Assembly (NCBI GenBank): GCA_016937015.1
Contig: JAFGWT010000424.1
Coordinates: forward strand, 1 to 40,938
Length of the DNA: 40,938 nt
Direction of reading: 5' to 3'
From: Deltaproteobacteria bacterium
GTDB lineage: Bacteria > Myxococcota_A > Polyangia > JAAYKL01
Shown: positions 17,608 to 26,604 of the stretch, one piece after another
How the letters are laid out: every line of letters starts with the position of its first letter
Position numbering within the stretch: position 1 is the first letter of the stretch
The notes under the pieces: model-generated
What the model saw: the letters and a program-made list of their open reading frames with translations, nothing else
Database searches by the model: none
Told to the model about the DNA's origin: nothing
Translations under genes and position numbers: made by a program

Positions 17608-18651
17608 TCATGACCCCGGCACTGGCCCGGTGGATCCCCTGACAACCAGCGCCACCGGCAACACTTCGGTGCTGACACTGGCCGCCCTCTCCTGCACCGC
17701 ATCCACCAGTCTGCGAACCGCGTGCGCACCAAGCCCTTCCTTATCGCCACCCACAGTGGTTAGCGGCGGATCCGTATAGAATCCCATTGTGATGTTGTCG
17801 AACCCCACCACGCTCAGCTCGTCCGGCACTTTTATACTCAGATGCTTTGCAGCACGCAAAACGCCGCTTGCCAGTTCATCGTTGGCAGCGACAATCGCCG
17901 TTGGCCGATCACTTTGCGGCAGCTTTTTCATGGCCAAATCCCGCGCAGCATAAAAGGTAAACTCCTCACACTCCCACAGAATTTCCGATGCCCCGCCACG
18001 ACGAATAGCCGCCTGAAATCCATCGAGTCGGCCGCGGATACTCGGTCTGTCCGCCTTGGCATACACATACGCGATATTGCGGTGCCCCAGCGCGACAAGA
18101 TGCTCCACAGGCAATTGCCCCCCCCGGAAATTATCGATTTCAATGGCATTCACCCCTTGTATCTGGGGGTAATGGTCGACCAGCACCACCGGCACACCAC
18201 GACGTTCGATGTCGCGAACCATATCGGGATGCACCTGGTTAATAAAAATAACCCCTGCAGTGCTTCCTTCCCGAACCACTTTGGGAAGCTCGCCACTGGT
18301 CTCCCAGTCCTCATCCACATACGAGAACATGATGTTCACAGACATTCTGGCCGCCTCGCGGATAGCGCCCTCAAGCACAAACGAGTAATACAGATTGCTC
18401 ACCAAATCGCCGTCTTTGTAAAACACAATGGCAATATTGCCAGGTTTCCTGCTCGCCAGACCGGCGGCCAGGGCAGACGGATGATAATTCAATTGCCGTG
18501 CCACTTCGAAAACCCGTTGTTTCACCGGTTCGCTTATCACCTGCCCTGGTCGATTGTTCAAAACAAACGATACGGTAGCGATAGAAACGCCCGCTTCTCT
18601 GGCTACATCCTTGATGGTTGACTTTTTCACTCTTGCCGCCATAACTCCCAT
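17608..18651 (-). CDS. LacI/GalR-family transcriptional regulator
   Basis: This ~347-residue regulator has the N-terminal LacI helix-turn-helix and hinge (STIKDVAREAGVSIATVSFVLNN, then VFEVARQLNYHPSALAAGLASRK) and a periplasmic-binding-protein-like sugar domain (about 70-335; DNFRGGQLPVEHLVALGHRNIAYV, AIVAANDELASGVLRAA, SVVGFDNITMGFYTDPPLTTV). The start is uncertain: ATG 18651, ATG 18642 or a GTG at 18669 are possible, and none has an ideal Shine-Dalgarno. It precedes the GH130 gene and probably represses it until a mannoside-derived sugar binds. A palindrome upstream suggests autoregulation. Confidence 0.93.
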   Translation of the reverse strand: MGVMAARVKKSTIKDVAREAGVSIATVSFVLNNRPGQVISEPVKQRVFEVARQLNYHPSALAAGLASRKPGNIAIVFYKDGDLVSNLYYSFVLEGAIREAARMSVNIMFSYVDEDWETSGELPKVVREGSTAGVIFINQVHPDMVRDIERRGVPVVLVDHYPQIQGVNAIEIDNFRGGQLPVEHLVALGHRNIAYVYAKADRPSIRGRLDGFQAAIRRGGASEILWECEEFTFYAARDLAMKKLPQSDRPTAIVAANDELASGVLRAAKHLSIKVPDELSVVGFDNITMGFYTDPPLTTVGGDKEGLGAHAVRRLVDAVQERAASVSTEVLPVALVVRGSTGPVPGS

Positions 18652-18686
18652 GTCATACTGAGTTCTCACGCCAGTGTCCAGCAACA

Positions 18687-18702
18687 ACTAAAACTCTTTA
18701 GT
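18687..18702 (-). promoter_or_regulatory. Possible autoregulatory operator upstream of lacI
   Basis: Six-base arms ACTAAA/TTTAGT flank a 4-base centre, 36 bases before the proposed lacI start. The location suits repression of the gene's own promoter, but the sequence does not match the site before GH130, which lowers confidence. Confidence 0.3.
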
Positions 18703-18960
18703 AAAAACAATGGCAGCCGTTTAAAAAGCAACGCGCATCATGCAATCATGCCTTCGCATCCATGAATGAGTCCCATTCGCATTGGCAGCACCCGTTTCCT
18801 TGGCGCGGCGCCTGGCCCCGTCGTTTCCCCGGCAATGCATCAGATGGCCCCCGACTATATGGGAACGACCTTTCTTTGCTGTTGGTCCCTATCGAAACCA
18901 TTCGCATTGTGCGACTGTCGCAGGCCCGGTTTTGCATGGTTTCTAACTGTTTATCTGTTC

Positions 18961-19500
18961 TCAGGACTCTTCGATGGAAATGAGCCGGCGACCAGTCCAA
19001 TCGATTTTAATCAGGGATGCGTTTTTTAAAAACCGGTCGATGCCAAACTCCATACACAGCATACGAATCACACCACCATGGGTAAAAATCAGATGTCGTC
19101 CGGAAGACAAATCGCCGATAAAGTGCATAATACGATCCCGAAACTGATTCAGACTCTCGCCCCCTGGGGGATGAAACGACTCAAACGCGAGCAGCGCCGA
19201 TGTGAGCGTGGGGTCCGCCTGTTCCCAGTATTGATCTTCCATGTCGCCAAAGTGCATTTCGCGAATCCGCGTATCGACAGTGGCCACGCCATAAGCCAGC
19301 CTGGCGGTGTCAATGGCCCGTTGCAGGTCCGACGACCAGACACTGTCAAAACGTGTGCCATTCAACTTCGAGCCAACAGCTCTCGCCTGCAAAATGCCTT
19401 CGGGAGTCAGCGGCACATTGGTCCATCCGGAAATACGTCTGTTGGCATTGGCTATTGTCTCACCGTGGCGAACCAGCCACAGCTCTAATGGCAGTGTCAT
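18961..19500 (-). CDS. Histidine phosphatase family protein (phosphoglycerate-mutase-like)
   Basis: This 179-residue protein carries the catalytic signature LVRHGET at residues 9-15, the supporting Arg in SSDLQRAIDTA, the acid/base Glu region REMHFGDMEDQYWE and the second His in FTHGGVIRML. Length fits the short GpmB/CobC-like branch of phosphatases. The substrate is unknown; a cobalamin-pathway or sugar phosphatase role is possible but no cob genes are nearby. It lies on the same strand as lacI but 309 bases upstream of it, so the two probably have separate promoters. Confidence 0.92.
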   Translation of the reverse strand: MTLPLELWLVRHGETIANANRRISGWTNVPLTPEGILQARAVGSKLNGTRFDSVWSSDLQRAIDTARLAYGVATVDTRIREMHFGDMEDQYWEQADPTLTSALLAFESFHPPGGESLNQFRDRIMHFIGDLSSGRHLIFTHGGVIRMLCMEFGIDRFLKNASLIKIDWTGRRLISIEES

Positions 19501-19691
19501 GAACTTAACTTATAAAACTGGCTGCGGCGTTGTCAAAAAAAACCGCACAGCGCCCCATTAAAGTTCCCCGCATCGACGAAACGGCCATCATCGCCATCTA
19601 ACGCCGGTTCCATGAGACGTGCAAAACGGTTTTACGTGCTTACGTTTTCCGGGATTACCTTCGGGGTAAAAATGAATACAAGGAGAAAATC

Positions 19692-20138
19692 ATGGCAAAA
19701 GTGAGTACATATCTGAACTTTGAGCGAAATACCGAAGAGGCCTTCAATTTTTACCGAGGCGTGTTCGGCGGGGAATTCGTGGCACCTGGAATTATGAGAA
19801 TGGGGGATGCCCCACCACTGAAGAATGCCCCACCATTATCTGAAGAAGACAGGCAGCTGGTTATGCACATGGCACTGCCCATACTCGGTGGTCATGTTCT
19901 GATGGGCACAGACGTTGCCGAATCAATGGGATTCAGGCACAATCCCGGCAATAACGTACACATCAATCTGGAGCCGGACACCCGGGCGGAAGCGGCGAAA
20001 CTGTTCGATGCCCTCTCCGAAGGGGGCACTGTTTCCATGCCGCTTCAGGATACTTTTTTGGGGGCGTACTTCGGAATCTGCACAGACCGTTTCGGAGTGC
20101 AATGGATGATAAATTGCGTAGAGGAAATGCCGGCATGA
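19692..20138 (+). CDS. VOC-family PhnB-like protein
   Basis: This 148-residue protein belongs to the glyoxalase/vicinal-oxygen-chelate superfamily, PhnB/DUF1338-like branch. Typical segments are STYLNFERNTEEAFNFYRGVFGGEF at the N-terminus, HMALPILGGHVLMGTD in the middle and TFLGAYFGICTDRFGVQWMINC at the end. AAGGAG lies 7 bases before the ATG. Members of this branch are mostly of unknown function. It overlaps the next gene as ATGA, and VOC/SRPBCC pairs like this are common as small cytoplasmic operons. Confidence 0.92.
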   Translation: MAKVSTYLNFERNTEEAFNFYRGVFGGEFVAPGIMRMGDAPPLKNAPPLSEEDRQLVMHMALPILGGHVLMGTDVAESMGFRHNPGNNVHINLEPDTRAEAAKLFDALSEGGTVSMPLQDTFLGAYFGICTDRFGVQWMINCVEEMPA

Positions 20139-20560
20139 CACCGAAAACTCAAATAATGGTACAAACGGCTGTTCGTTTGCCCCTCTCCACAGTATGGCAA
20201 AGCTGGACGGCCCCGGTGCATATCACAGGCTGGAACGCCGCTTCCGATGACTGGCATACACCCGTTGCCGAGAACGAACTTCGGGCAGGCGGCCGATTCC
20301 GCTACCGCATGGAAGCCAGAGATGGCAGTGCCGGCTTCGATTTTTGCGGCACGTATGACAGCGTTCTTATCGAGAAGCAAATATCCTGTACATTGGATGA
20401 TGACCGCAAAGTAACAGTTCAGTTTGAGTTGCGCGGCGACAGCACAGTCATTACCGAGACGTTCGAGGCTGAGAATCTAAATTCCGTCGAATTGCAGCGA
20501 ACTGGATGGCAGGCGATTCTGGATAATTTTAAGCGGTACACAGAATCAGTATTTGGGTGA
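20135..20560 (+). CDS. SRPBCC/AHSA1-like domain protein
   Basis: This 141-residue protein has the AHSA1-type START-like fold signature (VRLPLSTVWQSWTAPVHITGWN, the conserved W-DDWHTP region, GGRFRYRMEARDGSAGFDFCGTYD, and TGWQAILDNFKRYTE at the C-terminus). GAGGAA lies 8 bases before ATG 20135, and the gene overlaps the VOC stop by 4 bases. Such proteins bind small hydrophobic ligands or act as co-factors; the ligand is unknown. Its last 15 bases overlap the convergent TatD gene. Confidence 0.92.
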   Translation: MTPKTQIMVQTAVRLPLSTVWQSWTAPVHITGWNAASDDWHTPVAENELRAGGRFRYRMEARDGSAGFDFCGTYDSVLIEKQISCTLDDDRKVTVQFELRGDSTVITETFEAENLNSVELQRTGWQAILDNFKRYTESVFG

Positions 20561-21337
20561 TTCCACCGCAGCGCTACCAGGGGGCAGACCAAATAACAGT
20601 TCGGCATTTCGCGTGGTCACATCGGCCACATGAGCCACATCCGTACGCCGAAGCTGCGCCAGTACTGCTGCAATCAGGGCGATGTGCATGGGCTCCGTTT
20701 TTTCAGGTTCGACACCCTCCACACCGATGGATGGACTATCCGTCTCCAAAACGATACGCTCCCACGGTACAGTGGTGGCTGCCGCTCTGGCCCGCGTTGC
20801 ATTTGAGCGGGTAATGGCGCCGCCGAAGCCAATGTGTAACCCCAGTCGAACAAACGTCTCAGCCAAATCCGGCCCCCGCGAGAACGCATGAACCACCCCC
20901 CGCACTTTGCCGGCATACGATTTTAAAATATCAATCATTTCCATAAATGCGCCCCGACAATGCAGCATCACTGGTTTATTCAGCGATATTGCCAGCTCAA
21001 GCTGCATGCGAAACAGCGCGGTCTGAACCTCTGGCGACGGCGATGCCACCTTGAAATCCAGCCCAATCTCGCCAATTGCCACGGCATGGGGCAAACCCAT
21101 TGCATGCTGTAAGTCATCCGGGTTGAGCGCCTCATCCGCTTTCCAGGGATGAACGCCAAACGCGCCGTATACGCCACTGCTGGACAGTAACTTCCTAATA
21201 CGCCCCCACGATTCCAGGTCGTAGGCTGGCGCCAGCACGCGCTGAACATCGTGCCGGCCGGCACGTTCAAGGACATCACCCAACTGGCTCCATATCGGCT
21301 CAAATGTCAGGTGCGTGTGCGTATCCACCAAATACAT
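20546..21337 (-). CDS. TatD-family metal-dependent hydrolase
   Basis: This 263-residue TIM-barrel hydrolase has all TatD metal-site motifs: DTHTHL (HxH), GEIGLDF (Glu), MLHCRG (His), VVHAFSRG (His) and ETDSP (Asp). TatD enzymes are Mg-dependent 3'-5' DNases or related nucleases involved in DNA repair or quality control. It starts 5 bases after the stop of the glycosyltransferase gene, so the two are likely co-transcribed, although a functional link is not obvious. The ribosome-binding site is weak. Confidence 0.94.
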   Translation of the reverse strand: MYLVDTHTHLTFEPIWSQLGDVLERAGRHDVQRVLAPAYDLESWGRIRKLLSSSGVYGAFGVHPWKADEALNPDDLQHAMGLPHAVAIGEIGLDFKVASPSPEVQTALFRMQLELAISLNKPVMLHCRGAFMEMIDILKSYAGKVRGVVHAFSRGPDLAETFVRLGLHIGFGGAITRSNATRARAAATTVPWERIVLETDSPSIGVEGVEPEKTEPMHIALIAAVLAQLRRTDVAHVADVTTRNAELLFGLPPGSAAVESPKY

Positions 21338-21342
21338 ATGGG

Positions 21343-23022
21343 TTATGACGGCGTAATCCTGAGATGCCTGCGATACCAGCCAATAAATTTGCGGCTGGTA
21401 TTCACCCAGTTCAATTCCTGCGCAATCTCGTACAGTTTTCCCGCCAGTTCCTTTCGTTTGGCGTCATCTGAAAGCAAATCCAGTATCGCATCGGCGAAGG
21501 CATCCACATCTCCGGCGGGCACGATCACCGCTGCGTCGCTGGCAAACTGGGTCGCGAACGGTATCAGATCTGAGGAAACCACAGCCACACCGGCAGAGGC
21601 CGCCTGGGACACACTCATCCCAAAACCTTCCATTTCAGAAGCGGACACATAGACATCCGGCACACTGAACAGCTCCCCCACCATGTAACTGGGCATAAAT
21701 CCAAGCAAAAATGCTCGTCCTTCCAGTTCAGGATACGCCGCCTTTACTTTTTTCAAATCCTTAAATACCGGATTGCCATCAGGGCCGCCGCCGATAAACA
21801 GGTATGTATCATCGGTTTCGCGCGCAACCTTCGCAAATGCTCTAAGGAGCAAATCCTTGCGTTTGGTTTTGTCCATCCGCGATGACTCAAAAATAATTTT
21901 TGCGCTTTTCAACTGATGTGCTGTCAATCCAGATTTTTCAGCCAGATAGGCGTATGCCGCTGTCAGTTCTGAATGGCTTCTTGGCCTGAATATTTCGGTA
22001 TCCAGACACGGCGGGAAGTCAAAAATAACATCCGCTTTCTGTTTATAATAGGCATAGAGCGTCGACCATATTTCGGGAGAAGTGGAGCAGAAAAGAGGGG
22101 CGTGCGATGAAATCATTTGCTCATGGCTGTTTCTCTCACAGAACTTTAACGAACGAACCTGTTCCACATGTTTGTCCCAGTAATTTCGTTCCTTGATTAT
22201 GCCCAGGGAATGGGGCGTCCAGACATGCCGGTTTACCAATCGCAGTCTTTCCGGCAGCGTCATCCCGTCAACACGCACATGGTTCAGCAACGCCTGGCCC
22301 AGCAGACAATCGGCTTCGAGCATTGCATAAAATTGAGGGGTACTTGCCGACGCCCGTATTTGCTCGGTAAATGTCTCTTCCGGCATTAGCGCAAACAGTA
22401 TTTCCTCAGTCGTCGCGCCGTCAAATGCCGCCCTGGCCATCAGCCCAAAATGAAATCCGGCTTCGCGGCACAACGAATATCTGTGCTTATTTTCACCTTC
22501 AAATCGCTCGAGTTCCTGGCTCAACCGACCATCGAGGCACTGACTGAAAAACGAAAATGCCTCCTCGTTCTGCCAGCGCTCAACCAGCATAATCCCAATA
22601 ATTGCCGCATCCCAGTAATGGGTATCGAAACACTCGTAATACTCCCAGGGCGCCACACCGGCCTTTGCCGCTTCTGTGGCAATGAAATCAGATAACCACA
22701 GCGCTTCTTCCTTTAACGCCGGTGAAATGTCCTCCTTGCGGACAAATTCAGTGCCACCGCCGGGAACGTACACGTATCGGATGTGTTCTCCCATGCGCTG
22801 CACCCCTTCCCGGATTTTATCCTTGCCATAAAAGGGAAATCCACCGCGGGTAAAAATTGTGACATCCATCCCCAGCACTTCCAGAGCCCGAGCCTTCGAG
22901 TTGACGTAAAAATTCTGGCCGCCGGTGTCCGGTGCACCACCAACGGGAATCTCTACCCCTGCGTAGCCATGATTGGTCATCAGGGCGATTCTTGGTCTGT
23001 TACCTGTCGTCTCATTTTTCAT
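21343..23022 (-). CDS. GT4 glycosyltransferase, sucrose-phosphate-synthase-like
   Basis: This ~559-residue GT-B glycosyltransferase resembles sucrose-phosphate synthase and related retaining enzymes. The donor/acceptor loop GGAPDTGGQNFYVNSKARALE sits near residue 30, and the C-terminal Rossmann half has the hallmark KIIFESSRMDKTKRKDLLLRAF (the GT4 SR.D..K region), FIGGGPDG and the E-x7-E motif SASEMEGFGMSVSQAAS. An inserted helical region (about 150-260) rich in Glu/Phe is unusual for classic SPS. The frame extends to 23280, but that N-terminus is Cys/Arg-rich and lacks a ribosome-binding site, so I place the start at ATG 23022 (weak Shine-Dalgarno). Likely product is a sucrose-like or glucosyl disaccharide; the sugar is not certain. 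Confidence 0.85.
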   Translation of the reverse strand: MKNETTGNRPRIALMTNHGYAGVEIPVGGAPDTGGQNFYVNSKARALEVLGMDVTIFTRGGFPFYGKDKIREGVQRMGEHIRYVYVPGGGTEFVRKEDISPALKEEALWLSDFIATEAAKAGVAPWEYYECFDTHYWDAAIIGIMLVERWQNEEAFSFFSQCLDGRLSQELERFEGENKHRYSLCREAGFHFGLMARAAFDGATTEEILFALMPEETFTEQIRASASTPQFYAMLEADCLLGQALLNHVRVDGMTLPERLRLVNRHVWTPHSLGIIKERNYWDKHVEQVRSLKFCERNSHEQMISSHAPLFCSTSPEIWSTLYAYYKQKADVIFDFPPCLDTEIFRPRSHSELTAAYAYLAEKSGLTAHQLKSAKIIFESSRMDKTKRKDLLLRAFAKVARETDDTYLFIGGGPDGNPVFKDLKKVKAAYPELEGRAFLLGFMPSYMVGELFSVPDVYVSASEMEGFGMSVSQAASAGVAVVSSDLIPFATQFASDAAVIVPAGDVDAFADAILDLLSDDAKRKELAGKLYEIAQELNWVNTSRKFIGWYRRHLRITPS

Positions 23023-23346
23023 ATCGTCAAAAAAGTACAGCTTCGCCGCCAAGGTGTCAAATTTGACAGCGGATTTGTTGTTGTACCGCATTCCAATCAG
23101 ATAACGACAAAAACATCTGCGATAACCCGAAACAGCTGAACAGATTGCCCGCCAGAGGCAACTTCTTCTGTCTGCCACAGTGCTCTCGATGCAGCGTCCA
23201 CGGGGCTTCAGAAGCAAATAATGTAAAAGTAAGGCAGTGGACTGGCCTTTTGATTTGATATATTCTAAAGTAACACTCAAAAAATTAGCCTAATATATAA
23301 CCACTTAAAAATCAGGATAAACACACACAAAAAGGGAGAAGTCGAG

Positions 23347-23787
23347 TTGCCATATGTACCGGGAAACGCAGCAGAGGGTTATTGTCTCGAATGTAAAAAA
23401 GATACAGTCCATACGGTTTTGGAAGTCAGTGGCACACAGGTCCGTAAGGTTCGCTGTGAGAAATGTGGAGAAGAAGGTCCACTTCGGATGCCACGACACA
23501 AAACAAGGGCGGGGTTGCGTGCTGCACTGCAGAAAAACACGGTTGGAACAACAAAGAGACGACCCCGAAAGCCCAAAGAAGATCCAGGGCAAACATTCAG
23601 ACAGGCGATTCAGGGCAAGGACCTGACGACCGCAGTTGATTATTCGATACGGGTTTCTCTGACAGAAGGGGACCTCCTTAAGCACAAAAGCTTTGGAATT
23701 GGCGTTGTCACTGCCATCACTGCATCCGACAAAGCAACGGTCCTTTTTGAGGAAGGCCCAAGGACCATGGTATTTGGTCGAGGTTGA
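23347..23787 (+). CDS. Zinc-ribbon protein with CarD/UvrD-tail-like domain
   Basis: This 146-residue cytoplasmic protein starts at TTG with GGGAG 8 bases upstream; no ATG or GTG lies in frame nearby. Residues about 12-40 form a zinc ribbon with two CxxC pairs (YCLECKK...RCEKCGE). A basic linker rich in Lys/Arg/Pro follows, then a beta-barrel-like segment GDLLKHKSFGIGVVTAI...VLFEEGPRTMVF that resembles the Tudor-like (H-x-x-FG-x-G-x-V) motif of UvrD/CarD-type tails, which bind RNA polymerase or nucleic acid. It diverges from the glycosyltransferase and lies 3 bases before a secreted hydrolase gene. Function is inferred as nucleic-acid-associated. Confidence 0.82.
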   Translation: MPYVPGNAAEGYCLECKKDTVHTVLEVSGTQVRKVRCEKCGEEGPLRMPRHKTRAGLRAALQKNTVGTTKRRPRKPKEDPGQTFRQAIQGKDLTTAVDYSIRVSLTEGDLLKHKSFGIGVVTAITASDKATVLFEEGPRTMVFGRG

Positions 23788-23790
23788 GGC

Positions 23791-26604
23791 GTGCCCATCC
23801 CTTGCCCATGCAAAGGGCTCGTCATCGCACTGTGGCTGTTTATCATTCCCGCATCGAGTCTGGCCACTTCCGCAGACACAAACGGACACACTGCAGGCCA
23901 TGGCAATGATGAGCTGCAACTCGGACCGGGCAAAGGGGGATTTGTCTCCGCCTGGCTAAGACTGGGTCCGTTTGCTGCCCCCGATTCAATTAATCGCACC
24001 GAAGGCGCGCTGGCGAACTGGTCGCCCGTTGAATCACTCTCGCTATCTCAGGTTAAATTGGGGGCCATTGTTTCCCATAAGCGGGTGGAGCTGCTTCTGA
24101 GCGATTCGGAGCGAATTGGCCTCAAACCCCAAACCGGTGCCATCACGTATCTGGTGGGCGTTATTCGCACCGCCACAGCAAAACGGATTTATCTGTCAAG
24201 TGCCAGCACAGATGGCATCGAGGTATCCCTGAACGGCACGCGCCAATTTGCCAATGGCACCCACAAACGTTGGGTCCGCAAGGACGTTAACCTGACACCG
24301 TTGTCCCTGCAGGTCGGCGACAACCTTCTCGTTATCAGGCTGTTCAAGGCGCAGCCCGGGCGCTGGAGTACCTGGCTGCGTTTTATGGACGAGGATTTTC
24401 AGCGGGCCGATATTGTGTTCGTCTTGCCAGGCGCCCTTTCCAGGCTTGCCGAAACGATTCAATCATCGGCCAGACTGAAACTGACCCGTCGTGTCGCACC
24501 TTACACTGGCACTGTCGAGATGGATTGCTGGCTTGAATTCACAGGTGCCAAACCAATGCTGCCACTCATTGATGGATGGAAGTGGTCCACGGATATCGGT
24601 GTCAAACCCAACCAGCCGCATCCAACAGACCTCGTCCACCCGCGAAAAGCCCAATATCTGCTGCATCGGTTTGAGGGAATAGAGACCCTTCCTGGCAACA
24701 TTCAACTGGCATTCAACGGCGCGTCCTTTTCAGCAAAGTCACTGATTCGCGTTTCTCAGGCGGAAAGGCTGTTCAATGCGGCCAAACGGTTTGCTCAAAT
24801 TGACAGGCCGTCATTCCCGCAGTCTTCAATTGAAAGCGTTGAATGGCGAATAAACCACCTGTCATCTCTAATGCAGAAGGGCGATACCGGTTACGACTAT
24901 ATTTCCCGGGAGTTGACAGACACACTCAAAATGGTCGAGTCGCTCGAAAAGGGGTCAGATCCATACGCCGATAAGCGAAACCAGCTTCAACGCAGAGGGT
25001 ATCGTTCAAAGGTGGACGGCGCCCTGCACGAATATGCCCTGTATGTGCCGCCCGGTTGGAAGGAGTCCGGCAATAACCGCTACAGCATGATTGTGTCCCT
25101 GCACGGCCTGGGCGGACATCCGATAAAAACACTGTCCGTACTGTTCGGCAATCCAATGGGAGAAGAGGAAACACGCGAAGAGCGAATCCGCTTTCCCGGC
25201 CCCATTGGACCAGCACCGATGTTCGTATTGGCGCCGGAGGGATTTGGCAGTTCCGGCTACTATGCGCTTGGGGAGCGGGATGTTCTTGATGTAATAGACA
25301 TAGTCAAAAAGCGATATCGCATTGACGAGAATCGAATTTACATCACCGGCGCGTCCATGGGTGGCACCGGCGCAGCCAGATTGGCCCTCCATTATCCTGA
25401 TCTCTTTGCCGCAGCAGTACCCCTGTGCGGATATCACAATATGCGTTACTACTCGCAGGTTCGCAATCAACCGATTTCAGACGTGGAGAATTATCTGCTC
25501 GACGTGCATTCCAACATTCATTGGGTTGAAAATGGCACCCACATTCCGATGTACATCGTTCACGGCACAAAGGACCAGCCGCGCTCGTCCCAGGATCTGC
25601 TCGAATTCCATAAACTGGCCGGCAACGAGGGGACCTTGACCCTGCTTGATGCCGGACACAATGTATGGGACGACACATATAAAAACAGCTGGATATTTCG
25701 GCATTTTGTCAAATACCACCGCAATCCCGCCCCTCGACATATCCGATTTAAAACCGCAAATCTTCGATACAATAAAAGCGACTGGCTGCGCATAGACGCC
25801 ATGACCCAACCCAACGACTGGGCCAAAATCGACGCTCATTGGCGGGAGGATGGAACGATTGTGGTGTCCACCGAAAATATACACGCGTTCACTGTGTTAA
25901 AAATGGACGCGCCGCTTTCAGACAATATTGCAGCGATTGTCATCGACAACAGGCCGGTGCCCGATATTCAGAATACCAATGGTCCGCTTACTTTTGTAAA
26001 AACAACCGACGGATGGCAGGCACAATCGTTTTCCCCGCCACGGATGACCAAAAAAGCCGGTGTCTTTGGCCCTATTGGCGACGCAGAATACGATTCACTA
26101 TTATTTGTGTACGGCACCGGGGACCCATGGGAAGGCACGCTGGCCAAACGCATTATCGGCCATTTAAAAACACCACGGTATGGCATGACCGTACAATGGA
26201 AGGTAAAGGCGGATGTAGAGGTCACCGAAAAAGATATTCAAAAATATTCAATCGTTATTGTAGGGACGCCATCAGGAAATCGGTTGCTGCAACGAATTCA
26301 GTCTCAGCTCCCAATTCGGGTTGAAAGCGGGGCAGTGGTTGCCGGCAATCATCGCTTCGTCGGCGAACGAACAGCGGCAGCGTTCATCTACCCCAATCCG
26401 CTCAACCCCGACCGCTATGTTGTCATTCATACCGGGGTCTCCAGAGAGGCAATTTATTTTTCCGGGCATTTACCGACAATGATTCCTGACTACGTGATTT
26501 TCGATGCATCTGACTGGGGCTACACCGAAGGCCACATACTCGGAGAAAATCGAGATGTGTTTCTGTCTGGTTTTTTTGACAGGCAATGGCAGCTGAATCA
26601 GTAG
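23791..26604 (+). CDS. Large secreted alpha/beta hydrolase (prolyl-oligopeptidase/esterase-like)
   Basis: This 937-residue protein starts at GTG 23791; an in-frame TGA just upstream excludes a longer start. A signal peptide (LVIALWLFIIPASSLA) is followed by ~350 residues of beta-rich sequence. The hydrolase domain (about 405-640) has the oxyanion HGLGG, nucleophile S522 in GASMGG, D595 in GTKDQPR and H623 in DAGHNVW. A C-terminal ~290-residue region (NLRYNKSDWLRIDAM...) resembles that found after PHB-depolymerase-like or S9 esterase domains. It probably cleaves ester bonds, such as feruloyl or acetyl groups, or peptides outside the cell or in the periplasm. Its position next to the xylanase block supports the polysaccharide esterase idea, but that is inference. 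Confidence 0.85.
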   Translation: MPIPCPCKGLVIALWLFIIPASSLATSADTNGHTAGHGNDELQLGPGKGGFVSAWLRLGPFAAPDSINRTEGALANWSPVESLSLSQVKLGAIVSHKRVELLLSDSERIGLKPQTGAITYLVGVIRTATAKRIYLSSASTDGIEVSLNGTRQFANGTHKRWVRKDVNLTPLSLQVGDNLLVIRLFKAQPGRWSTWLRFMDEDFQRADIVFVLPGALSRLAETIQSSARLKLTRRVAPYTGTVEMDCWLEFTGAKPMLPLIDGWKWSTDIGVKPNQPHPTDLVHPRKAQYLLHRFEGIETLPGNIQLAFNGASFSAKSLIRVSQAERLFNAAKRFAQIDRPSFPQSSIESVEWRINHLSSLMQKGDTGYDYISRELTDTLKMVESLEKGSDPYADKRNQLQRRGYRSKVDGALHEYALYVPPGWKESGNNRYSMIVSLHGLGGHPIKTLSVLFGNPMGEEETREERIRFPGPIGPAPMFVLAPEGFGSSGYYALGERDVLDVIDIVKKRYRIDENRIYITGASMGGTGAARLALHYPDLFAAAVPLCGYHNMRYYSQVRNQPISDVENYLLDVHSNIHWVENGTHIPMYIVHGTKDQPRSSQDLLEFHKLAGNEGTLTLLDAGHNVWDDTYKNSWIFRHFVKYHRNPAPRHIRFKTANLRYNKSDWLRIDAMTQPNDWAKIDAHWREDGTIVVSTENIHAFTVLKMDAPLSDNIAAIVIDNRPVPDIQNTNGPLTFVKTTDGWQAQSFSPPRMTKKAGVFGPIGDAEYDSLLFVYGTGDPWEGTLAKRIIGHLKTPRYGMTVQWKVKADVEVTEKDIQKYSIVIVGTPSGNRLLQRIQSQLPIRVESGAVVAGNHRFVGERTAAAFIYPNPLNPDRYVVIHTGVSREAIYFSGHLPTMIPDYVIFDASDWGYTEGHILGENRDVFLSGFFDRQWQLNQ

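Noticed and set aside
19655-19669. Small hairpin before the VOC gene
   Set aside because: Five-base arms with a 5-base loop are too weak to call a terminator or riboswitch.
23305-23919. 204-residue minus-strand ORF
   Set aside because: It covers the zinc-ribbon gene in antisense and has random-looking Cys/Phe-rich sequence.
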